From NCBI RefSeq assembly GCF_000264905.1, contig NW_006763133.1, positions 1,870,329 to 1,934,328 on the forward strand: DNA of 64,000 nt. The letters are read 5' to 3'. The stretch's first letter is position 1. Each line of letters begins with the position of its first letter. The translations under genes and the position numbers were made by a program. The stretch comes from Stereum hirsutum FP-91666 SS1 (taxonomy: Eukaryota > Basidiomycota > Agaricomycetes > Russulales > Stereaceae). Below, piece by piece: positions 48,001 through 57,752 of the stretch. The notes beneath the pieces are model-generated. The model did not search any database and had not been told where the DNA came from. It worked only from the letters and a program-made list of their open reading frames with translations.

Positions 48001-48595
48001 TCTCCGCTTGCGATATTCGATACTCCATGAGTCGTCGCAGCTCAGCCAGGGCTTTTTCGATCTCGGGGACGGTACGCGAGCAGTAGATGAGCTTGCGTTT
48101 CGTCGGGAAGAACTATTCTCATTTCATTCATTCATTCATTCATTCATATGTGAGCAACGTGTCAAGGTGGTGATGAGTGTAAGAGGTCAATAATGTGAAG
48201 GAAGCGAAGGAAGCGAAAGATGCGGACTGACTTGTTGGTATGAGACGATCAGGGAAAGTAGGGATACGGTCTTGCCCGTACCAGAAGGCATCTCCAGCAC
48301 ACAGTGACCCTACAATAAACAGTAAACGCCAATTTAAGCAAGGGAGGGAGCATGGCATTGAATCAGATGGGAGACTACAGTTGCGTCCAGAGTCCGTTTA
48401 AGGTCGCACATGTATGCATATTGTTCTTTCGGAGTGGTCAGCCTGAGTTCAGCTCGAGAGGACCGGCGCGCTCAGGCAGACAAACCTGGGTAGATGCGGT
48501 CATAAGGAAAGATAATCTATGCCAAGGTTGAGTTTTGAATATAAAGGAGCGAGCACATCCTTGCGTACCGGTAAGTCGTCGATGAAGAACTTCAT
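45019..48595 (-). CDS. RAD3: TFIIH / nucleotide-excision-repair DNA helicase XPD
   Basis: The start at 48595 gives MKFFIDDLP followed by [10 protein letters not shown], the conserved XPD start. Exons run in order through [10 protein letters not shown] (Walker A), [14 protein letters not shown], the 4Fe-4S region with four Cys ([25 protein letters not shown]), [10 protein letters not shown] (DEAH box), [35 protein letters not shown] motif V, and [14 protein letters not shown] (motif VI). An acidic tail closes the protein. XPD is a 5'-3' helicase in TFIIH that opens DNA for repair and is structurally needed for RNA polymerase II transcription. About 12 introns interrupt it, which is many. All helicase motifs and the iron-sulphur Cys are present. 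The gene is essential in yeast. Confidence 0.95.
48123..48146 (+). repeat. TTCA tetranucleotide microsatellite in a RAD3 intron
   Basis: About six perfect TTCA units. On the RAD3 strand it sits only about ten bases upstream of the acceptor of the FFPTKRK exon, so length variation could affect the distance between branch point and acceptor. Confidence 0.85.
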
Positions 48596-48833
48596 GGTGG
48601 TAAGGGAGAGGAGAGAACGAACTGAGTCGAACGCGGACGCGGGACGCGTAAATGACGCGAGTAACCGACAGTTTGGCGGGACGCCCGCCACACGGTAAAC
48701 GAACGCCACTCAGAGCCAGAAGACAGCAACAGCATCGATAGCAAAAAATACAAAGTTAAGGTGCGACATATATGTATAACGACGGCAGCGAAACATGAGA
48801 GCGCTGGCCAAAAGGTGACATGGCAGGAAAGCA

Positions 48834-50460
48834 TCACTCCACGACCTCCCCATTCTCCCGCTCCCGCTCGGCCTTCGCTCGATCCTCCATCTGCTTCTGA
48901 CGATGCTTCTCCATCTCCCAATCTGCTCGAAACGCCACAGCTAGGACGTTGGGCCACAGCGCCCTGCCCTTTCGTGCGATCATTTGTTCTTCGAAATTCA
49001 GGATCTTGTCGTGTTGAGCGCGTAGGTCGAAGGCTGGACCCTAAGTGAGGATCGAAGAGAAATGATTAGCGTGCAACATGATAGTTCCCGACGAAAGTTC
49101 ATACCGATAGTGCTGCTCGACGAGCACGATCATCCTCTCGCATCTTGTCGAGTTGTTTCCGTCGGTCCTCTTTGTCCTTATGACTGACTCCTGACCGCGG
49201 TGTCGATCCACCAACCTGCTTACAAGTTAGCCAGACAGTTCAGAATGAAGTGCGAAGTAAAGTTGACGCACCCCTTTGAACAAAGAATCATAGACCGACT
49301 TGTTCATAAGATCGACCTCGACCTTCGCCGGAGCCTTAGGCTGCTTCTTCGTCAATACGCCATCATCCGCTTTCCCGTCAGCACCCACATCACTCCTCCC
49401 CTTCGCTGCCTGACTCGGCGCATCCCCAACAGAACCTCCCAAAGCAGGCTTATTCTTCTTGATAGTCGGGAACTTCTGTTTCTTTTTGAACGACGGCAAC
49501 GGTGCGGACTCCTTCGTGGGCGGTTCAGGAGCAGGAGCCAGAGATCCTTCGCTTGGACCAGACGGCAAAGAATCGACGTCGACGGTAGTTTCGGGTGGAG
49601 TGGTATCGTCTGGCCTTGTCCGTTTCTTGAGTTCGCTGCTCGCACCGTTCTGTTCACCGTCCTTCGCCTTCGCCCCAGAAGCGCCCATCCGCCTCTCATC
49701 CTTGATCTTAATAGGTCTATCCACTTTATCCTTCTCCTTCGCAGCAGCAGCAGCCCGTCCTTTGCCCTTCAAAACACCTCCCTTCGGTACCTTCGTCTTC
49801 GTAGCGGCATTCCGCCTAGGCTCAGGCTCGAAATCGTCGTCCCCTGGCTCGACGTACGCTTCCCGTGCCACTCTCCTCTCCCTCGGCGGTCCATCATCAC
49901 CGATATAATCTTCGTCGCTCTGTTCCTCCTTCGCACCGTCGTCATCGTCCGAGAGAACGACGTGCCGCTTCGCCTTTCTTCGAGGCATAGATTCCCTCCT
50001 GGACTGTGTGGCGGGTACGACGACCTTATTCTTCTCTTTCTCTTTCTCCTTCCTTTGTGAGGATGATGAGGCCCGGATGGGGTCGAGACGAGCATCGTCC
50101 ACTGCGGTGCTGGCGAACTCCGTCTCGACATCGACGTCCATATCCTCCGCGTCGAGGTCGGCGACAGATGCCCTGCGAGGTCGTTTCGTAGGAGGTTGGG
50201 AAACATGTCGAGAAGATGCAGAGCGGGGAAGATCGTCTCCGTAGTCGTCTTCGTCCTCTGATTCCACGACGGCGCGCTTAGTGGGTTTACGGCGCGTCGT
50301 GCTGATAGTCGGTGTCACCTCCGCCGAAGAACGCTACGAATGTTCAAAGCACAAGAGACATTCGTGTCAGTTCACTCGAGTATAAGTAACCAGAAGACAA
50401 GAGAGGAAGAACCATTGGATCAGACCGTGCGGGTATCTTTATCTTGAGAGAGGAGGACAT
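48834..50460 (-). CDS. Charged, probably nuclear protein of unknown function
   Basis: The start at 50460 (MSSSLKIKIPARSDPM) joins a long exon beginning RSSAEVTPTISTTRRKPTKR, then two short exons ending ENGEVVE at 48834. I do not recognise the family. The body is low-complexity and highly charged. It has acidic patches (ESEDEDDYGDD, SDDDDGAKEE), several basic stretches (TTRRKPTKR, PPTKRPRR, PRRKAKRH) that look like nuclear localisation signals, and Ser/Pro loops. A more ordered C-terminal part follows VDLMNKSVYDSLFKG and contains a helical Arg/Glu-rich end (RADWEMEKHRQKQMEDRAK). Composition suggests a chromatin- or RNA-associated disordered protein. It shares a 182-base divergent promoter with the mitochondrial phenylalanyl-tRNA synthetase gene. 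Confidence 0.7.
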
Positions 50461-50642
50461 CGCGCAGGCGCTGTGGGAGGGGTGGTCTATATACTCTGGC
50501 AGCTGTTTGATGATGGTTGTGGCGCGGAATTTCGAAGAGAACGCCAGATTGCTGTGTAAGTTACCGCGACGCGCTGGCGGGCCGGAGTTCCGGGCGCGAC
50601 TTGTGTTTTTGGACGCGTTCGCGTTTTCGTCCGACTGTGAAG
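50461..50642. promoter_or_regulatory. Short bidirectional promoter, charged protein (-) / FARS2 (+)
   Basis: Only 182 bases separate the two start codons. GC-rich CGCGACGCG-type words are present and no TATA box is seen. Confidence 0.45.
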
Positions 50643-52205
50643 ATGGCCAGTCGACTGCTCTCTCTTCGTCCACCAGCATCGTCGTCTCTCCCTCGCAACC
50701 GTTTCATTGCTCGTCCAAGACGTCAATGTCGATGGCAGTCCACCTCTACTGTTCCACCTCAAATCCCAGTGCTGGGCAATGTCTACCCCACGGACTCATA
50801 CACCAACATTACACCTGCAATCATCTCCAAACTCTCTCGCCGACTGCACACCCAAGAAGGTCACCCAATAGCCACCCTCCGCACGCTCATTGAAAACCAC
50901 TTCCCCGACTACACCCATCTCTCCTCCCTCTCCCCCCTCGTCACACCCTACCAGAACTTCGACTCCCTCTCCTTCCCGGCCGACCACCCCGGCCGCTCCA
51001 AAACCGACTCGTACTACATAAACAAGAACCTCATGCTCCGCACGCACACCTCCGCACACGAAGTCGAGACGTTCGCCAAGGGCGTAGAACGCTGGTTGCT
51101 CACGGCCGACGTGTATCGCCGCGACGAAATCGACGCGTCTCATTACCCCGTCTTTCACCAGATGGAAGGCGCAAAGATATTCGGCACGGACCCGCACAGT
51201 ATTGCAGAAATCGAAAAGGACAACGAGAGACTCGAACATCACCTCCGACAGTCGAACATCACGATCGAAGACGTCCCACACGTCTCGCCTACAACGAACC
51301 CCGCCCAACCAGAACACGACCCTCGACACTCCGAGATCGTCGCGAAGAACCTGAAGTTGTCGTTGAATAGCCTGATGTATGAGGTCTTTGGGGCTGTGGC
51401 GGGCGCGACGAAGGAGGAGCCGTTGAGGGTGAGGTGGATCGAGGCGTATTTCCCGTTTACGAGCCCGAGCTTTGAGGTCGAGGTGTTCTTCAGGGGGAAG
51501 TGGTTGGAGATATTGGGCAGTGGCGTCGTGATCCAGTCCACTCTGGACAGCGCGAGTGCGTATCATATCATTGTGTGAACTGCTCATTCATCCGGTCTAT
51601 TATACTGACGCTGCTATATGTATCGCAAAGAGGTCGCTAATAAGATGGGCTGGGCATTCGGACTGGGTCTCGAGCGAATCGCCATGATTCTTTACTCCAT
51701 CCCGGACATTCGTCTCTTTTGGTCGGAGGACCCTCGGTTCCTCTCTCAATTCACACCCGGCAAGATATCTACGTTCCAGTCTTACTCGAAGTACCCGCCT
51801 AGCTTCCGTGATGTCAGTTTCTGGCTGCCAGAGCAAGGGCTGCACAATAACGACGTCTTTGATTTGGTGAGAGATGTGGCGGGAGACTTGGTCGAGACGG
51901 TCGAGGTGGTAAGTCACTCTTGCTCTTGCTCCAGCTCTCAGGAAGTGAACAAGAGATAATGATTAGATCGACGAGTTCACCCACCCCAAAACGGGTCGCA
52001 AGAGCATGGCTATCCGCATCCAATATCGCTCCATGGACAGGTAAGCACGAGCGCCGACCCACCTCATCACCGCGTCCGGTAGCGCAAAGAAACTGACTCC
52101 ATCCATCCCGTTCGCCGCAGATCACTGGTGGGTATAGAGGTCAATGAGTACCAGGAGCAAGTGATGTCACGCCTGAAAGAGCAGTTGAGAGTTGAGATTC
52201 GGTGA
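50643..52205 (+). CDS. MSF1: Mitochondrial phenylalanine-tRNA ligase
   Basis: Exons 50643..51555, 51631..51908, 51967..52040 and 52121..52205 join in phase to 449 residues. The ATG at 50643 starts an Arg/Ser-rich presequence ([20 protein letters not shown]). The class II synthetase core follows: [25 protein letters not shown] (motif 2 region), [13 protein letters not shown], and motif 3 [12 protein letters not shown]. The C-terminal FDX-ACB anticodon-binding domain runs from [15 protein letters not shown] to [19 protein letters not shown]. As in other mitochondrial PheRS, one polypeptide does what takes alpha and beta subunits in the cytosol. It charges mitochondrial tRNA-Phe for organellar translation. 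Length and domain order are normal for the family. Confidence 0.95.
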
Positions 52206-52405
52206 CATTAATGCATGTTATCGTAAAAAGCCGTCGTCCCTCACGGCGCCCGTCACCACTCCTTCGTACCGTCCTCTAAGCGTCCGACCCACCCTAATGC
52301 CCCTCTCTGACCCGTATGTTCTCCTAATGGAGGTGCCGGTGATTGGCAGGCGAGAGTGGGCCACCCATACCCTCCGTCGCAAAGCGCAAGCAAGGACCAA
52401 CAGTA

Positions 52406-53227
52406 TTATGATGTATCTTGAGCCACTCCGACCTGGGCCGCCCTCAGTACCCTGTCCTTGATCGTATACCCTGTTTTTTGGCAGTCGATGACCGAACCGG
52501 GCTCCTTCCCAGGTATAGGTGCTTGGTAGAGGGCCTCGTGCCGGTTAGGATCGAACTTGTCACCAGTCGGATCGAAAGGTTTGATCTGGTATTTGAACAG
52601 CGTTTGGAGGAGTAACCGGTGGGTCATCTCGACGCCGGTGTAGAGCTCCTGGAGGTGGACCGCTGGTGACTTGTCTGTTGGTGGTGATTGTGAGGGCTCA
52701 GAGGAGGATGGGGATTGGGAGGGTTCGGAGGGTTCGGAGGGTGGGGTGGTGAGGACGGATTGGGGGACGGATTTTAGTGCGAGAGCGAGGACGTCGACGG
52801 TCTCGAGGAGGTCGCCGGCGAAACGAGTGATGGCGAAGTCCTTCGTTTGTTCCTTCTCGCGTGCGGCATTACGCTGCAGGTTGAGGAAATCTGCTTGGAG
52901 GTATCGCAGACGGCCCTACAAAAGTGTTCAACCTCCAAGTAAGTCCTGTGCTGGGGATGTGACGAGACAGAAGAGAACACGCACGGTGAGGTCGACGACC
53001 TCGTCCTCCTTCGTCTTGAGCTTAGCCTCGACCTCCGCACAAGGATTCTCGGCGGCAGCGTCTGCAGGCTTTGCCTCCTCTTTCGACTCTGCCGTGCCCT
53101 CCTTGCTCGATGACGCGTCAGAATAACTGCGTGCGTTCAAGGCTGCCCTGCGAGGCATACGACCGACCGACGAACGCGCGAGTGCGCGGGACGAGAGGGA
53201 AGAGGTGGCAGCGCGGAAAACCTGCAT
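52406..53227 (-). CDS. MGE1: Mitochondrial GrpE nucleotide exchange factor
   Basis: Exons 52985..53227 and 52406..52915 give 250 residues. The presequence MQVFRAATSSLSSRALARSS suits mitochondrial import. A coiled coil (EVEAKLKTKEDEVVDLTGRL, then YLQADFLNLQRNAAREKEQ) is the GrpE dimer stalk. The C-terminal beta-domain includes DPTGDKFDPNRHEALYQ and IKDRVLRAAQVGVAQ, the GrpE signature region. Mge1 releases ADP from mitochondrial Hsp70 (Ssc1) during protein import and folding. A Pro/Ser/Glu-rich insert of about 30 residues (repeated SEPSQSP-like units, about 52655-52745) lies between the ALKSVPQS helix and the LQELYTGVEMT helix, and is absent from the yeast protein as I recall it. The divergent neighbour is the C1-THF synthase gene. 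Confidence 0.93.
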
Positions 53228-53738
53228 GGCGCGGGCACGGTTTTTGTCGTAAGGTAAGAAAGGCGAAAGAAGGAAAAGTGATGTGGTGAGGGTGAAGAGA
53301 ACGAAAGAAATAATAAAAGAGGATGAGCGAGACGTGTAAAGGCGGGTGAGGACGGGCGTCTGTTCGTCCAGTCTGACGAAGGCGATTCGTCCACGGAGAA
53401 CAACGGTGGCTTTCCCGAAAAGTTTTCCTCGCGCGTGGCGTGCTGTGGCGTGCGTATGGAATGTGGCGCCCCACGTTCGAGGTGCCACGCCGATGAGTTT
53501 TTTCCGTTGCGTCGGCTCTAAATCCGAGTCCGTCGCCAGCAGAACTTTTTGCGATCCTTGCGGTGACTCGACGACGCGAAACACCAACGCGACCCGCCTC
53601 TTTATTATTTATTGGAGCCGCGGGCAACTGAAAGGTCGAACGTACGACGCGAACTAAGGACGTTCGGAACGCCGTGCACGCGAGCCTTAACTTATCTACC
53701 CGGCAGCCCGGCGCTGTGATATACTCTCGGTCCTCGTT
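53228..53738. promoter_or_regulatory. Divergent promoter region, MGE1 (-) / C1-THF synthase (+)
   Basis: A 511-base head-to-head spacer with GC-rich words and no gene. Both neighbours are mitochondrial or dual-targeted housekeeping genes. Confidence 0.4.
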
Positions 53739-56700
53739 ATGGGCCTCTTCAGGCTCTCTTTTCGCGCTCCCATCCTTTCCCTTTCCTCCTCTTCACCCAC
53801 CCCCATCTTCTCCAGCCGTCTCTCTGCTAGGACGATGGCCTCTGCTTCTTATACGGGCTCTGCGAAGCTCATCGACGGCACGGCTATCGCAAAGTACGTC
53901 TTTCGTTATTTTTTTTGTTGCTGTTTAGATCATACGATCACATACCCCCAATATTTCGATACTCATCACACGCGCACTCTGCCTTACAGGTCTGTTCGCG
54001 AGGATGTCGCTGCTCGTATCAAGTCTATCAAGAGCCAGTTCCCGCGTTTCCAGCCTCAGCTCGCCATCATCCAAGCAGGCGCACGCCCCGACTCGAGCGT
54101 CTATGTCCGCATGAAGCAGAAGGCCACTGAGGAGGTCGGTATAACCTACAAGCACATCAACCTCCCGGCGGAGGCCCAGGTCGACGAGATCATTAGCGTC
54201 GTCAAGAAGCTTAACGACGACGAGTCGGTCAGTGGGATTCTCGTCCAGTTGCCTTTGGGCGATCATATCGGCCCTGAGGGCGAACGTACGGTCACTGAGG
54301 CTGTCAGCCCAGAGAAAGACGTGGATGGGTACGTCTGTTTTACATTCATGCGTCTGCTACTCGTGTCTTACTGTGAGGATTGGGGTCGGATTCGCTAGGT
54401 TCCACGCGTATAACATCGGCCATCTTTCCTCTCGCGCTTCTGTGCCCCTATTCACACCCTGCACCCCAGCCGGCGTCATTCGTCTCCTGGAGTCTACCGG
54501 AGTTCCCATCTCAGGTGCTCATGCTGTCGTTCTCGGTCGCAGCGACATCGTCGGCAGCCCTGTCGCGGCTATGCTTAGGAACAAGGACGCCACGGTCACT
54601 CAGTGCCACAGCCGTACCAAGAACTTGTCGGAGATCGTACGTTTCATTCATCAGTTCGCATCTGGGGAAGGCTCATCAGCTTTGTATAGGTTAAAACCGC
54701 GGATATCGTGGTCTCGGCTATTGGCAAGGCGGAATTCGTCCAAGGGTCCTGGTTGAAGCCTGGCGCCGTGGTCATCGACGTCGGCACAAACTATATCCCT
54801 GGTAAGCTCATCTGTATACCTCACTCTACAATACTGTCTCATCCATTACACAGATGCAACCAAGAAATCCGGCCAACGCCTCGTCGGCGATGTCGACTTC
54901 GCATCCGCTTCCAACGTCGCCTCGCACATAACACCCGTCCCAGGAGGCGTCGGCCCCATGACCGTCGCCCAACTCATGGAAAACACCCTCAAATCCGCGG
55001 AACGTCTCTGGGACCTCTCCCGCTCGCGCAAGGTCAAACCCCTCGCTCTCAACATCCTCGAGAACGTCCCCTCCGACATCGAGATCGCCATGGCGCAGAC
55101 GCCCAAGCCCGTCACCCAGCTCGCTCAGGAGATGGGTCTCCTGCCCGATGAGCTCGAGAGCTATGGGAAGTATAAGGCCAAGGTCGAGCTTAGTGTGCTT
55201 GAACGGTTGAAGCACAGGAAGGATGGGAAGTATGTCGTTGTTGCGGGGATTACGCCGACGCCGCTTGGGGAGGGAAAGTCGACGACGACGATTGGGCTGG
55301 CGCAGGCACTTGGGGCGCATCTTGGGAGGCCGGCGTTTGCGTGTGTGAGGCAGCCGAGTCAGGGTCCTACGTTTGGGATTAAGGGTGGTGCGGCTGGTGG
55401 TGGATACAGTCAGGTTATTCCTATGGACGAGGTGAGGATGACTTTCTCTTCAAATGAGGTCAACTTGACTGACTTGTTAATGCAGTTTAACTTGCACTTG
55501 ACTGGAGATATCCATGCTGTCACTGCCGCGAACAACTTGCTTGGTGAGTTTATAGACTTATTTTCGTGGAATGTTTTCCTAATGCCACACCTCAGCTGCT
55601 GCTCTTGATGCTCGCATGTTACACGAGGCAACTCAATCCAACAAGGTACGTCCGTCCATCGTCGAACGAGACCATAACGCTCAACCTTGTACTCCAGGCC
55701 TTGTACAGCCGTCTCGTGCCCACCAAGAAGGGCAAACGCGAGTTCGCTCCTCTCATGTTCAAACGCCTCCAGAAGCTCGGAATCACCAAGACCGACCCTA
55801 ACTCCCTCACTCCGGAAGAAATCACCCGTTTCGCCCGCCTCGACGTCGACCCGGCCACCATCACCTGGAACCGCGTCCTCGACACGAACGACCGCCACCT
55901 GCGGAAAATCACCATCGGCCAGAACCCGACCGAACAGGGCCACGAGCGCGTCACCGGATTCGACATCGCCGTCGCGAGCGAGTGCATGGCCGTGCTCGCG
56001 CTGACGACGAGTTTATCGGATATGAGGGAGAAATTGGGCGCGATGGTCGTTGCGACGAGTAAGGGCGGAGACCCGGTCACGGCGGATGATATCGGGGTCG
56101 GAGGTGCGCTGGCGGTGTTGATGAAGGATACGGTGAAGCCGAACTTGATGCAGACGTTGGAGGGCACGCCGGTGTTCGTCCATGCTGGGCCGTTCGCGAA
56201 CATCGCGCACGGGAATTCGTCGATCCTCGCGGATCGGGTGGCGTTGAAGCTCGCGGGCACGGAGGAGGGCGACTCGGACGACCGTGTTGGGTATGTGTTG
56301 ACTGAGGGCGGATTCGGCGCGGATATGGGCATGGAGAAGTTCTGCAATATTAAGTGTAGGGTTTCGGGGCTCACGCCGGACGCGGTCGTGATTGTGGCGA
56401 CGACGAGGGCGTTGAAGATGCATGGGGGTGGACCGGAGGTGACGCCTGGGAAGCCGTTGGCGGATACGTACACCAAGGAGGATTTGGTCACGTTGAAAGA
56501 GGGGACGAAGAACCTGGTCAAGCATATTCAGAACTCGAAGAAGTTCGGGTTGAAGGTCGTCGTCGCCATCAACCAGTTCTCGTACGTCTTGTCTCTTTCA
56601 CACCGCCTTCGCTCACTGTGGACTAATATACCTCAAAATGCAGGACCGACTCTGCCGCGGAGCTCGAGCTCATCCGTGAGCAGGCCTTGTCTGGAGGTGC

Positions 56701-57299
56701 TGACGCCGCTGTGGTCAGCAACCACTGGGCCGAGGGTGGTGCCGGGGCCGTTGAGCTCGCCAAGGCTCTCGTTTCCACCTGCGAGGGCGAGTCAAGCTTC
56801 AAGTTCCTTTACGACCTCGACATCTCCATCGAGGACAAGATCACCACTATTGTGAAGGAGATCTATGGCGGCGATGGGATCGAGCTCAGTGACCTCGCCA
56901 AGCAGCAGATCGACACTTACACCCGCCAGGGATACGGGAACCTTCCCAGTAATAATAAACTCTTACTCTAGGTGGAACAGCGATACTGACTGATGAAACT
57001 TTTTCCACCACAGTTTGCATGGCGAAGACGCAGTATTCGTTCTCGCATGACCCGAAGCTCAAGAATGTCCCCACGGGCTTCACGGTGCCCATTCGTTCTG
57101 TGAGACTTTCCGCAGGAGCTGGATTCCTGTACCCTCTCCTCGGAGACATGCAGACCATGCCAGGACTTGGAACACGCCCAGGTCAGCATTTCTTCCTCTC
57201 ACCTCTACACCTACGACACTGACATTAATATCTATACTCACAGGCTTCTGGGAGGTCGGCCTCGACCCCGAGACTGGTCGTGTCGTTGGCTTGTTCTAA
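53739..57299 (+). CDS. ADE3: Trifunctional C1-tetrahydrofolate synthase
   Basis: The first ATG (53739) starts a Ser/Arg-rich, mitochondria-like leader ([19 protein letters not shown]). An in-frame second ATG at 53835 ([15 protein letters not shown]) gives the cytosolic-type start. About ten exons follow. The dehydrogenase/cyclohydrolase domain holds [17 protein letters not shown] with the YxxxK catalytic pair, [26 protein letters not shown] and [10 protein letters not shown]. The formate-THF ligase domain holds the P-loop [49 protein letters not shown] and PGLGTRP near the end. The enzyme interconverts 5,10-methylene-, methenyl- and 10-formyl-THF for purine, thymidylate and formyl-methionine synthesis. 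Yeast uses two genes (ADE3 cytosolic, MIS1 mitochondrial), so the two start codons here could serve both compartments. A short exon ends at the MDE/FNLHL junction near 55433. Confidence 0.95.
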
Positions 57300-57752
57300 G
57301 CGCCTCCTTCCTACGCGTCGAAAGAGTTGAAAAACCCGAAAATAGACCATCAAACACTCGAATACGCCGAGGTGTATCTTCACCAGATAGCTTCTGCCGC
57401 TGCTAGGGCTTGAAGGGATTCCAAGAAGCACACCCGTCTCAACACGGACTGCTGTATAACCGTTTCAACAACGGGTGACGGTCGCCGTATTTAACATACG
57501 ATGGCACGCCCGGGAGTGTTGTTGTTGTTGTGGCGTGCGTGTCGGTGGACGTGGACGTGGGCGGGAGTGTGGTATTGTTGTTCTCCCGATGGGGATGGTT
57601 ATATATCGAGTCAACCTCGAATGTGTTGCATCTTTATGTGTCGTGTGCATCCAATTCTTGGTTATGATGATGCTGCAGCAGAAATAAAAGTCTCATTGCT
57701 ATTCTCTTTTCCAAGATCCTACACCAGCAGCCTCGTGCATCGTGTCTACTAA
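57300..57752. other. Convergent intergenic region
   Basis: A 453-base tail-to-tail spacer. A GTT trinucleotide run lies near 57518-57532. No gene is supported. Confidence 0.4.

Noticed and set aside
49200..50060. 286-codon plus-strand open frame
   Set aside because: It is antisense to the Lys/Asp/Ser-rich charged protein; its Arg/Leu/Phe-rich composition is what the complement of such a sequence gives.
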